In this document: positions 41,511-50,940 of the stretch, piece by piece
How positions within the stretch are numbered: the first letter of the stretch is position 1
Layout: each line of letters begins with the position of its first letter
Source: Phytopythium helicoides
Taxonomy: Eukaryota > Oomycota > Peronosporomycetes > Pythiales > Pythiaceae
Direction: 5' to 3'
Length of the DNA stretch: 64,000 nucleotides
Assembly (NCBI GenBank): GCA_024867545.1
Contig: JANFNE010000002.1
Location: forward strand, 457,831 to 521,830
Position numbers and translations under genes: made by a program
The notes under the pieces: generated by a model
The model's input: only the letters and a program-made list of their open reading frames with translations
What the model was told of the DNA's origin: nothing
Databases searched by the model: none

Positions 41511-41654
41511 ACTTTCTTGTGTTCTGTAGTGTCCATGAATGAAATCAAGTTTTCTACTTTGATTGGTTTATGTCGAGTCAGCATGTGTAGCTTTGTCGTG
41601 GGGTTCTCGAACAGATCGAGCTTAGCTGAGTTGTGCTGCACGCACTGGCAATTC

Positions 41655-42280
41655 GCTGCGGTAGTTGCAAGTACTTGACCACATGCGCCCTCGCCATATA
41701 CCTCTACCTACACCGAGCCACAGGTGAACACTCCCATACTGGCAATTCATTGAGGTAGTTGCTAGTATTTGATAGAAGTACATCGCATTGGCGCTTTGTG
41801 TTGCGTATATCTCAATCATGCGTACCCAATGTACAGTATTTGCATCAATTGCTGACAGCTACAATCGCTTTTAGTCCGTCTAGGTTTGAGTTTATTGCTT
41901 AGACTGATCAATGAAAGCATTGGGTCTCCATTTTTCACCCACAGCACAATATCACCGAGGGTCCTTTTATCCATGTCTGACTCTTCGAGTGAACTGCGCT
42001 GAGCCCCAACGCGCGTTCGAATGGCAAGCACGCCCAACATTTTAGCAGCGTCATCAGTTGTCATCAAGCGCGCTCGAGCGTACAGATAACACTACTGTCC
42101 CACCGCCCCAGCAAGTCCGCTACCGTTGCAGCAGCAAACGAGTAGCTGGAACTAAATACTCTAAGCTTGTTTGTCCTTGAGTCGGCCTAATCGGCTCTGA
42201 ATTCGAATTAATAATCTGGTGTCGGATGCGTCAGATCGGATGTGAGTCGTGGACACGTGACTGTACAAGCAGATCTCATG
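41655..42280. other. Gene-free stretch between copies 2 and 3
   Basis: Contains the additional GGCAATTCATTGAGGTAGTT repeat (41741-41760). A short minus-strand frame (42067-41816) has no family I recognise. Otherwise nothing. Confidence 0.5.
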
Positions 42281-42320
42281 ATCCCCATATGCTCAGTAAG
42301 AAACGTGGATATCATGCGTC
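42281..42320 (+). promoter_or_regulatory. Conserved upstream block, copy 3
   Basis: CCCCATATGCTCAGTAAGAAAC closely matches the block before copy 2 and lies ~300 bases before the copy 3 ATG. Confidence 0.5.
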
Positions 42321-42610
42321 TACGTTATACTGAAATGTACATCTTCGGACACAGCCTGCTGCCGCGGGCCGTCCGACGTCTCGTCGTGCAGACGAGCAAA
42401 TCTCGTGATTGGCATAAACTTCGACAGTCGAAGCCGCAGCTGTTTTTCACCCTGATGATAGGGCGAACAGCAACAACAACTCCCCGATCACCAACAGTAT
42501 ACGTAGACTCTCACACATGCTGGTGCGCCACGCGCACTACCTGCTCACTTTTCAATCACCCTCGTCCTCAATACGTCACCCACCACTTGGGAACCGACCT
42601 CTCTTCCTCC

Positions 42611-43342
42611 ATGAAGACTAGCGCCTCCATCCTCTTCGCCGCGACTGCGCTCGCTGGTTACACTTCGGATGCCAGTTTGGTCGAGATGCACGTCCAGTAC
42701 TCGGACGCACTCGTCAACGTCGGCAACCTCAACATCTTCGGCGCGACGTGGGAGAAGATCTACGCGACTGACGGCAACGACAAGGGCGCCATCAACGACG
42801 ACACCTACGAGACCTACTCGAGCACCTGCAAATCCTCGGAAGAGCCTCAAGCCGACTTGATTGTGCGCATGGAGATGAACGGCGCGTGGGGAGCCAACGA
42901 TGAGACCAATATCACCTCGTATCAAATGCGGGACGCCATCGTGCAGACGGCATGGGCTGCGTACAACGAGCTTGCCATTGAGAAGCGCTACGACGTGTAC
43001 AGCAATTGCCGTGGATTCACGTGGTTTGAGTCTGTTGGGTATACTGAAGACGCCGCATGCGGGCCGTACAGCGCCGTCGCCTGTCCGGACTCTTGCGAGA
43101 GCGGAATGCTGCAGTGCATGGACCACACTTACGGTCTGTACCTTCCCTCCACTCTTCGCGTCACCGCGTACCTCGACAATGAGCTGCTCGCGGATGACAT
43201 TACTTTCACGATCAGCACCACTGCCGGTGAAGGCTTTGATGATGGCTGCGGTATCGTCGGTACAGTTGCCTCAAAACTTGCTGGATTCATTCCCGTTGTG
43301 GGTTCTCTCTTTGCGGCGGGTATTAACTTCAAGTGCAGTTAG
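42611..43342 (+). CDS. Secreted cysteine-containing protein, family A, copy 3
   Basis: 243 residues, the same length as copies 1 and 2, with 26 differences by direct comparison (about 89% identity). Cysteines are conserved except one in the signal peptide (Cys to Tyr). Differences cluster in short patches (NDETNITSYQMRD, FTWFESVGYTEDAACGPYS) between nearly identical stretches. That pattern suits partial gene conversion or diversifying selection. An initiator at 42543-42560 precedes the ATG by 51-68 bases. The frame is open upstream to 42242 without a signal peptide. Confidence 0.82.
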   Translation: MKTSASILFAATALAGYTSDASLVEMHVQYSDALVNVGNLNIFGATWEKIYATDGNDKGAINDDTYETYSSTCKSSEEPQADLIVRMEMNGAWGANDETNITSYQMRDAIVQTAWAAYNELAIEKRYDVYSNCRGFTWFESVGYTEDAACGPYSAVACPDSCESGMLQCMDHTYGLYLPSTLRVTAYLDNELLADDITFTISTTAGEGFDDGCGIVGTVASKLAGFIPVVGSLFAAGINFKCS

Positions 43343-44344
43343 ATTTCGTGCTCTCATTCTTTGTGGAATGAAATCGTGTTTTCTACTTCGATTTGTTTTC
43401 TCTGATGAGCATGAGCAGACTAGTTGTAGTGTTCTTGCATCAATAAAAGTAGGACTTATGCTATCCCCACAATTCTATTCCATGGCTTCAGCTGAACTTT
43501 TTCGTTGGTGCGCGCCGATCATGGAGTAAATCTACTTGAAATCAGCGCACTCTGCGAACGAATCCACAACGTTGCACTGCTATTGCACCAATACACATTC
43601 GAAGCAGGCCACTTCGCTATCTATCACCATAGTTGTCATCTCATTGCTTACCACCATCGTTGTGGCACGCACGATTGTCTCGATCTACAGTGACTTCGAA
43701 CCATCTCTATTGTTGAACCGACTGAACATTTCTACTGTAGATCCCGTGCTACTTTAATGACTAATCACTCTCCACTTCGTTGCGTTAATCAGTGTGTTCC
43801 AGCCCACGCTGTTCATATAGCGTACATTCGTCTTGCTCGCACCACTCTTAGTTATCACGCTCGCTACGACCACAACCGGTTGACGATACATATCCCATGG
43901 GTCGCGTCGATGCTAACACAGACATCAAGACCGATTCTCTATGTATTGCTGTCGTTTGATCTGCTCTGCAGCACCCACCACTGCCAACGCTGCTTCTCAG
44001 AATGGTGCGGACCCCATCTCCTGATTCGCTTAACACGAGCACCGCTCCAGGCCGCCCGAATCGAGTTGTCGTCAAATACATCCCTAAACAACGAGAGCAC
44101 GGCTCGTAGTGGATCTGCCTCCCCTCAGTGCGGTGTCCCTGAGGCGTCGACAACTCGATTTTCGATATTCAGGATAAATTCGATAACTCGCGTGAAGCAG
44201 CACGGTGAACACAACCACTGAATGTAAAACGCATCCACAGTCGCAGCCAAAACAAACAAACAAACAAACAAACAAACAAACAAACAAACAAACAAAGCTC
44301 AATACATTCTTTGAGCTCAAACTCACAAGTGGCGTCCGCGCACG
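43343..44344. other. Intergenic with a CAAA microsatellite
   Basis: No supported gene. A (CAAA)n array of about 12 units lies at 44250-44297, just beyond the 3' end of the POT transporter gene. Confidence 0.6.
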
Positions 44345-46000
44345 CTACGCGTCATCAACCACCGTCGAGCCCTTCTGCTGACCAAAACCCTCTGCCTCTT
44401 CCGGCTGCGGGGCGGTTTCGGCGCTGACTGGTGGGAGTGTGCCGAGATTCATCTGGTTCATTACCACAATGAACACCAGAGCTACCGCGAACATGATCGA
44501 TCCTGAGCAGAAGTACAGATATTCCATGTGCCCGTCGTTCAGATTTGTCGTGATGTACTTACCAAAGAGCAGTCCCAGCGACGACTGCAGCGTACTACCG
44601 ATCGACGTGACAAAGAAACTCAGTGCCACTGACGTACTCCGCATACGCTGCGGCACCTCCGAGTAGCATATGTCGTACGCTGGGATCACGATTAAAGCCG
44701 CGGCGAGCGACACGAGGAAGTATTGACCCAAAGCCGTGTACCACTTGATGTTGTTCATGGGTTGGCCGCCGTCATTGTTCAGCAGGTACTCGACGCCGCC
44801 AGTCGAGTTGATGTACGTGATGGGTCCAGCATCGCGGCGTACGATCTCGTAGACTCCTAACCACAACATGGCGAGTGACGCGAAAGAGTTTCCCGTGAGA
44901 ATCTTTCCAAAGTTACTCGCGGGCTTGCCAGCAAACTTCTCGTACATCGGAAAGGCGACGCGATAGAGCAGCGGAATCCAGATAATACCCGACAACGGAT
45001 TGAACATCTGCATCGTCGGGCCGGGGATCTGCCACGAGTCAATACTGCTGTACAAGCGTACATCGGTCTGCTGGATGATGGACTGGTTGTTGCCGCGCTG
45101 GTTCTGGCACATCCACCAGAAAACGTTGAAAGCGTTGAATGGAAGTACGCGGATCACTTTCTTGACGCCATCGACGAGCTCCGAGTCGAACTTGCCGCCG
45201 TTGCGTTCGTCAGCTCCATCTATGAAGGATGGGTCACGACCTACGCAGACCCAGACGATTGTTCCAAACAGTGACAATGCGCCAGACACATACGAGATGT
45301 TGCGGCCAACGTCTCCGTGGTCTGAGAGAAAAGCAGCGGGGACGTTCAGAAGCATCGCAATCATGTAAGCCGCTGTACCGAGGACGATCATGCGCGCGCG
45401 AAAGTTGGTCTTGGCCTGGTAGAAAAAGATACGGAGGACCACACTAATTGAGTTTGGTGTTGGCGGTACTTGGACGTAGCGGGATCTTGAGACAAGAAGC
45501 AACACCACGCCAAGGAGCATCAGAATAACGCCGCCGATGTAGACACTGAAGTATCCGTACTCCTGCGAAATGGCACCAAGCCCATGAATGGAGATCGTAG
45601 GAAGCAACAAGTAGGCGAGGAAAGTGCCGAAACTGGCTGACCAGTAGAGAATGCCGAAAAAAGTTTGCTTCTCTTCGCTTGACGCGTTGGGTGTAAACTG
45701 ATCGCCACCGAGAGACACTGATAACGACATCACACTGCTCTGTGTGAGACTGATGCCGACGAATAGTCCGATGTTGAATAACGTCTTGCTCACTTGTAGG
45801 TGGTCGATGACTGCAGGGAGAGCAGCGATCGCCACAGGGATCAAACCGATGCAGGTCATAGTAGTGGCAGTGAGTAGAGCCTTGAACTTGCCCAGCTTCT
45901 CATCGGCAAGGTCGCCCACAATAACACACGCGAATTGACAGATGGCGTCAAACGTGGTCTTGAGCGAGTTCGATCCCTTGTTCGACCACCCGAGTTTCAT
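44345..46000 (-). CDS. POT/PTR peptide transporter, N-terminus missing
   Basis: 551 residues of the proton-dependent oligopeptide transporter family. It opens directly at MKLGWSNKGSNSLKTTFDAI, which is normally the start of helix 2. The first helix with the E-x-x-E-R-F/x-Y-Y-G proton-coupling motif is absent. The rest is complete: VGDLADEKLGKFKALL, GGDQFTPNASSEEKQTFFGI, FNAFNVFWWMCQNQRGNN, SEVPQRMRSTSVALSFF, and a hydrophilic tail. Upstream on the same strand an ATG at 46198 reads MTEIEAP and then meets TAA; more stops follow. Either a first exon is missed or the 5' end is decayed. As it stands the protein is probably not a functional symporter. Confidence 0.78.
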   Translation of the reverse strand: MKLGWSNKGSNSLKTTFDAICQFACVIVGDLADEKLGKFKALLTATTMTCIGLIPVAIAALPAVIDHLQVSKTLFNIGLFVGISLTQSSVMSLSVSLGGDQFTPNASSEEKQTFFGILYWSASFGTFLAYLLLPTISIHGLGAISQEYGYFSVYIGGVILMLLGVVLLLVSRSRYVQVPPTPNSISVVLRIFFYQAKTNFRARMIVLGTAAYMIAMLLNVPAAFLSDHGDVGRNISYVSGALSLFGTIVWVCVGRDPSFIDGADERNGGKFDSELVDGVKKVIRVLPFNAFNVFWWMCQNQRGNNQSIIQQTDVRLYSSIDSWQIPGPTMQMFNPLSGIIWIPLLYRVAFPMYEKFAGKPASNFGKILTGNSFASLAMLWLGVYEIVRRDAGPITYINSTGGVEYLLNNDGGQPMNNIKWYTALGQYFLVSLAAALIVIPAYDICYSEVPQRMRSTSVALSFFVTSIGSTLQSSLGLLFGKYITTNLNDGHMEYLYFCSGSIMFAVALVFIVVMNQMNLGTLPPVSAETAPQPEEAEGFGQQKGSTVVDDA

Positions 46001-46475
46001 GAAAAAAATTCTTGAGCAACCAATCCTGCCTACTGCAACCTTCTAGAACACTCCAAAGATCGACTGCAGGATACCACTCTGGCATCGACAAATGCACGTC
46101 GTGTACGACACACGACCTGACTTCCAACACTTACGAACTTGTGTCATTCAGACACTCTCGCAGACTGGCTTGGGTTATGGTGCCTCGATCTCAGTCATCT
46201 CGTGGAAAGTACTGCCAACTAGTAACCCCGAGACTGTGGCTCACAGAAATAATGCATGTTTTAGGCTAAGCAATGGGATGTGAAAATCTGGACTGGAATG
46301 AAGCGTCAAAGATTCACGAAAGCTGTCGATATCGGTTCGAAATGCATCAGTGGTATTTGATCTCTGATTGCAAGAAGTGGTAGCGTGTTCGATACCAAAT
46401 GACCGGAGTGCAGACACCCACGACTACCAGATCAGAACGCACGCATTAGTTTGACCCTGACCAGCGGCGCACAAA
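46001..46475. other. Possible decayed 5' part of the POT gene, otherwise empty
   Basis: The minus strand shows an ATG (46198) followed by MTEIEAP and TAA, then PKPVCESV and TGA. This could be a broken POT N-terminus. No intact coding region is present. Confidence 0.35.
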
Positions 46476-46479
46476 TCTT

Positions 46480-46520
46480 GTGCTCCCAGATGCCCTGTCA
46501 GAAACATGGGAGCATGATAG
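46480..46520 (+). promoter_or_regulatory. Diverged upstream block of family A copy 4
   Basis: GCTCCCAGATGCCCTGTCAG followed by AAACATGGGAGCATGATAGC corresponds to the block before copies 2 and 3. An INR-like CTCACATCTCATTCTTCGGC at ~46826-46845 also remains. Confidence 0.4.
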
Positions 46521-46888
46521 CGTGGCTGCGTGAAGGGCAGTACAGTCAGGCCGATTTACCATCGCCCGACTCAGTTGTACTTGGTGCAAATCTCATGATT
46601 ACTCTGACCTTGTGCCTATCCGCTACATGAGGCGAAGTTCGCCACGAAGTGTTGGCAGCGATCATTTCGTGTCCACGGCTGTTTTTCATTCCTTGCTGTA
46701 CGGTAGTGTCTATTGCATCAAGAAAGATCATATCCGACTGGAAAGATCGGGAGCGGATCATCGGCAATCTCGCGAGTGCGACGAGCATGTACTTCACGTA
46801 ATCAATTTCTAATGATTCCAAACCACTCACATCTCATTCTTCGGCGTCCTCAACACAGCCCCGAGCCGTCCACCCATCATCTCCTACC

Positions 46889-47201
46889 ATGGAGACCATT
46901 GCCTCCATCCTCGCCATGTCCGCACTCCTCGACTATGCTTCCTCGGCCAGCTTGCGACAGCGAAATGGTGCAGTGCATGAACCACACCACCGGCACGTAT
47001 CTTCCCTCGACGCTTCGCGTCAGCGCAAATCTCGACGACGTGTTGCTCGCGGACTCCATCACCTTCACCCGCACTAGCACTGCGACCGATAGCACCGATG
47101 ATGGCTGTGGCGTCGAAGGTACAATCGCTGCTAACCTCGCCGGCTTTATCCCTGTGGTTGGTTCTTTGTTCGCGGCGGGCATCAAATACGAGTGCTCCTA
47201 G
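46889..47201 (+). pseudogene. Deleted copy 4 of secreted family A
   Basis: A family-type signal peptide (METIASILAMSALLDYASSASL) is followed at once, in another frame, by the C-terminal third of the family: CDSEMVQCMNHTTG, LPSTLRVSANLDDVLLADSI, DDGCGVEGTIAANLAGFIPV, KYECS. About 150 central residues are missing and the join is out of frame. The gene is broken by an internal deletion. The C-terminal third is well preserved, so the deletion may be fairly young. It shows that the C-terminal half is the family's most conserved part. Confidence 0.75.
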
Positions 47202-47897
47202 GCTTGGTCACTGGTGTCCATGGGGAGGAGATTATCAGTGATCCAAGTTACTCAATGGCTGTACGGATGCTCCGGCGCTACTTCTTGCGTATAGATGTCA
47301 GTATTATTGAGTTTGAACACGGTGTCTGTTTTGATTGACGTCGAAGGATCACACGATGCTTCACACGATGCTTTGTTGTTGTCAATGATAAGAACAACGC
47401 GGGGAGGTCCTAAGCCACACTGACAAGTTCCTTTCGTAACTAATGTGACCGCTACCTAGAAAGCCTCGGCAACTGCAATACTGAATTTAAATATTCCTGC
47501 GAAGACAGAAAGTTTTTTTTTTTTTTTTATCTTCAAAACAGCGATAACAATATGATGTGTTATTCAATCCACGGCGGCGTTGACGGATTTTCGGAGAAGA
47601 CAATCCATCCCATCCAAACAGATTCGACCATGGTTGAGGTTGAAGCTCAAATGTGCGGCTCACTTGATACATGATGTTGATGACAATCAAATCGTATCGC
47701 GGCGACGACGATAAAACAAGGGCCATGCAATCAACGTCACTACTGTACCAGCCGCCAAAGTGTTCTATTATGCTTCGATGCTCAATTTAATTTCTTATGA
47801 CACTTTGCCACACATAGCTTCATTTGAGACTGGTACTGTACATTCACAACCTGACAGGGATCCAAACAGCTCATCTGGTCGAGTCAGCTAGTATATC
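47202..47897. other. Intergenic
   Basis: A 16-base poly-T run lies at 47513-47528. Short minus-strand frame 47487-47726 is unrecognised. Nothing else seen. Confidence 0.5.
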
Positions 47898-50102
47898 CTA
47901 CACGAAGTTTGTGCTGTAGTTGTCGACCGGTTTGCCGCCGTCTATCGACGCCACAGTGAGACCATCGAAGATCTTACTTGGTCGTGCGAGCTGCTGCTGC
48001 TGTGTCAGGATATTCTTCCGTGCTGCTGCGTCCTGTTTTCGCGTCGCTTGGATGGACATGTACATCGCCACTGAGGTCATAGCAATAGTCACGCACGCGA
48101 CAATTATTGATGCGTCCATTGGCGGCCCGTACTCGCTGTCACTGCTACTGCCGGATGTTGTAGACATGCTGGCGACCGTGCACCGCGGACCCTTCCAGGA
48201 TGATGACTTGCACTTGCATCGACCACTGCTGCACGTCCCAGTAATCACCGTTCCGTCAATAGTACAATCATCGTTGTTGGCGCAAAACCCCATTCCCGAT
48301 ACATCGGTGTCCGGATTATTCGAGTCCGTGTAGTCGTTGATGTGGTCCCTTATCCACTGTGCTGTTGGGTGTGTCGATGGATCACACCCGATCGCCATCG
48401 ATGTGTCATCTGAAGTATCTTGGTACAAGCGAATATAGTCAATCTTCATGTACATAGGGAACGAGTCGCAGATCGCATTCGTCTGTGAATCGGAGCCATC
48501 GCCATAACAACCACCACCAGCATTCGGAGGCGATGATCCCCAGGTACTGGAGAGTGCGACGTTGATGATGAGGTACATGGGTTCTTCGATCATGATCTTT
48601 TTCGGGTTCATCTGCGCCGCATCCTGTGGAGGGTTTGTCAGCGCTTCTGCAGGAACCTCGAACACTGGCTGGCCCTCCACTTCCCATCGCACATATCCGT
48701 CATCGCCCATGACCCACTCGAGAGTGTAGACAACCCAATCCAAATACGCGGCCATATGCACTTCCCAGTCAGCAGAGATGGCGTCCATTTGGTAGGAGAA
48801 TTCTGATCCAGCGCTGGTTGATCCATTAGTGGTTCCGCACTTGGAACCTGTATGGCCAGCACTGCACAAGTATGCACCAGCGTACGGGTTCATTTTCGGG
48901 AAGCAGGTTCCGTTTGTGTTGATTCCCCAGTGCTCCATCGTGCCATTGATGAAGTCAAGATCAGCATTCACGTCGTATGAAGCAGGACAGAGCGCTAAAG
49001 TGCACGCATTCTCGGTGATTCCAGCTTCTAATGACGCTGCAACGGTCTTGTATGACTGCACAAGACTGTTGTCGATATCACAGAGGTTGTTGGCACCGTA
49101 TCGAAGGCCCTGATACCACGTTTTGTGTCCTCGAAGAGTGGAGTAGTATGCAGTCGGGACGTCTGGGTGATTGGCTCCCTTCGCTTCACACGAGTAGCTG
49201 TAGATGCACGACCCCGCCACAGCTGTTGTATCTGGCATCCTACGGAAGTCCTCGGGCATACCTGGACCGACCTGGATCGACGTCGAAATTGCTGTTCCGG
49301 CACCTTCAAGAATATCGATCTCCGGAGCTCCTCTTCCTTGGTTTGGGTTGAGCCCATGACCTGGATCATCATCGCACGCACTAATCCGTTGGTTCTGGGA
49401 GTCGAACACGGATTCATTGCACTCGCTGTACGTGAACGGCCATAGGCGACTCGTTGAAGCAGTGTACAAAGCTCGCCCAAGATTCCCCATCATCCAGATA
49501 CCAGGCCAAGTCGGGTAATAGGCAGTGTTGGCAGCCCGCACTGAAAGTGATCCAGTCTTTACATCAGGGTTTCCAGATTTTCTCGAGACGGCACCAGGGA
49601 GCTGAGCCTTGACCTTGATGGCTCCGCCTTGGTAGCAGAACTTGTTCCACGACTGCACTGTTCCCGATCGGTAGTAAAACGCGACGTCTTGGTACCCCGG
49701 AGGTGACATGTAGCTGTTCCAGACCGTCACGTTCGTCTCATCCAAGTTGATCTCGATCTGGAAGTAGCACGTGTCGTCGCCGTCACAGACCGTCGAGGTC
49801 ATGTTGTGCGAGTAATACTGGAGAGCTGAGTTGGTGCCGTCTGGCATCTCAATCGACACCCAGATATGGTCTTCGCCTGCTTCAAAGCTTCGTCCTGGCG
49901 TGTTGAACTCGTCGCTCATGGTGAGAGTCCAAGTTTCTCCTCGCGAGTTTGTGTAGGTCTGTGCCGAGTCTGGAGTGTCTGGATCGACCCATGGCAGGAT
50001 GCCCGACTTCGTTGCATACACCTTCGCGCAGGAGATTAAAGTAGGTAAGAGGGCGTTCAGCAAACTCATCAAAATGATCGAGAGCCATGTTCTCCTTGTC
50101 AT
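47898..50102 (-). CDS. SKN1/KRE6-like GH16 beta-glucan synthesis protein
   Basis: A 734-residue single-exon type of membrane or cell-surface protein. SKN1/KRE6 proteins are needed for beta-1,6-glucan in fungi, and oomycetes carry several homologues. A signal peptide or anchor is at 9-25 (IILMSLLNALLPTLISC). The GH16 domain begins GETWTLTMSDEFNTPGRSF and includes TWPGIWMMGNLGRALY and the catalytic GAPEIDILEGAG (E-x-D-x-x-E). It ends with MKIDYIRLYQD. An EGF-like cysteine cluster (GFCANNDDC...GRCKCKSSSWKGPRC) and a transmembrane helix (ASIIVACVTIAMTSVAMYM) precede a short cytoplasmic tail. The ATG at 50102 is preferred to that at 50150 because it opens directly into the hydrophobic segment. The frame is intact although it sits in transposon-rich DNA. 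Confidence 0.9.
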   Translation of the reverse strand: MTRRTWLSIILMSLLNALLPTLISCAKVYATKSGILPWVDPDTPDSAQTYTNSRGETWTLTMSDEFNTPGRSFEAGEDHIWVSIEMPDGTNSALQYYSHNMTSTVCDGDDTCYFQIEINLDETNVTVWNSYMSPPGYQDVAFYYRSGTVQSWNKFCYQGGAIKVKAQLPGAVSRKSGNPDVKTGSLSVRAANTAYYPTWPGIWMMGNLGRALYTASTSRLWPFTYSECNESVFDSQNQRISACDDDPGHGLNPNQGRGAPEIDILEGAGTAISTSIQVGPGMPEDFRRMPDTTAVAGSCIYSYSCEAKGANHPDVPTAYYSTLRGHKTWYQGLRYGANNLCDIDNSLVQSYKTVAASLEAGITENACTLALCPASYDVNADLDFINGTMEHWGINTNGTCFPKMNPYAGAYLCSAGHTGSKCGTTNGSTSAGSEFSYQMDAISADWEVHMAAYLDWVVYTLEWVMGDDGYVRWEVEGQPVFEVPAEALTNPPQDAAQMNPKKIMIEEPMYLIINVALSSTWGSSPPNAGGGCYGDGSDSQTNAICDSFPMYMKIDYIRLYQDTSDDTSMAIGCDPSTHPTAQWIRDHINDYTDSNNPDTDVSGMGFCANNDDCTIDGTVITGTCSSGRCKCKSSSWKGPRCTVASMSTTSGSSSDSEYGPPMDASIIVACVTIAMTSVAMYMSIQATRKQDAAARKNILTQQQQLARPSKIFDGLTVASIDGGKPVDNYSTNFV

Positions 50103-50616
50103 GATTCCACCCCCTGTTAGGGAGGATTGGGATAATTCGGTTTGATGCACGAGTCTGGGAGTTCAAATTAAGGGAATTGATTAATCAGGAAACCTCAAGG
50201 ACGCGGTCAACGAACAGACCATCGGCATCATCAGTGAAAAACGTAATACTTGTGAAGAAAAATGACAGAACAGGGTGTAATCTCGAAAATAATGACGATT
50301 TGAACTTAATTGGATCATTTTTCTTAACCGTATCGTCCCCCCAAATGGTACAGTAATACTTTGTTAAAGATAATTTTTTGAAACGAACCGTGTTTTCAAA
50401 ACGTGTTGCGCACTGTACTCCCCGATATTGGCCCAACCACAACGCACCATTTCATCGTATTGTCGATCTCGCGTTAAGTTCGGGGGTACCCAACTAGACG
50501 CAACACAGGTATGCAATGCCTGCTACACTACTAACTCAATGGCCGGGTTTACCCGGCTATTGGCGCACCTACCCGTAGGGGGGGGGGGGGGGGGGGGGGG
50601 GGCGGGGGTCTAAAAC
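50103..50616. other. Flank of the MULE with a poly-G tract
   Basis: No gene. It contains a CCGGGTTTACCCGG palindrome near 50545-50558 and a 25-base poly-G run (50578-50602) only 14 bases outside the MULE terminal repeat. Confidence 0.6.
50578..50602. repeat. Second poly-G tract of 25 bases
   Basis: An uninterrupted run of 25 G, followed by C and five more G. It has the same length as the tract at 10323-10347. Confidence 0.95.
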
Positions 50617-50693
50617 CGAGGAATTAAAATAAGTATGTGGCCTGGGGCGGTTTTGTCGCAATCTAAGTGGCCAGTCCTCGGCCACTTACAAGT
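50617..50693 (+). repeat. Left terminal inverted repeat of the MULE
   Basis: Begins CGAGGAATTAAAATAAGT and ends GGCCACTTACAAGT. It matches the reverse complement of 53988-54063 with a few differences. It contains an internal hairpin AAGTGGCC/GGCCACTT with a 7-base loop, and three GTGGCC or GGCCAC motifs that may be transposase-binding sites. Confidence 0.9.
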
Positions 50694-50940
50694 AGGCGTA
50701 CCGTGAGTGTTTAAATTTGAAATATTTCAAATAATTATTTGCAGAGTCTCGCGATCGTGCAAATGTGCATCATGCAATTTTGCACGGACGCTAAGCAACA
50801 GATTGGTGCTATCTGCATTTAGCCTGATGCATGCAATAGCTAAGTTTAGACGGATGCGTTGGTTTCTTTGTTCTGCACGACAAGTGAAGGCGGACAGCAA
50901 TCAAAGTCATCATAGCCAAATTTCAAATACAAAAGAAAGG

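Larger units (their letters stand above)
40130..41654. repeat. Right arm of the 1,525-base inverted repeat
   Basis: Exact reverse complement of 37876-39400. Beyond the outer edge the two flanks stay weakly similar: GGTAGTTGCAAGTACTTGA against GGCAGTTGCTAGAATTTGA on the left flank. A third version, GGTAGTTGCTAGTATTTGA, sits at 41755-41773. The arms may therefore have formed within older repeated DNA. Confidence 0.93.

Noticed and set aside
44250..44297. CAAA tandem array considered as a CRISPR-like or minisatellite structure
   Set aside because: A simple four-base microsatellite with no spacers; the same unit occurs in an intron at 31020-31041.
47487..47726. 79-residue minus-strand frame between copy 4 and GH16
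   Set aside because: It includes a poly-Lys stretch from the poly-T run and has no recognisable domain or initiator.
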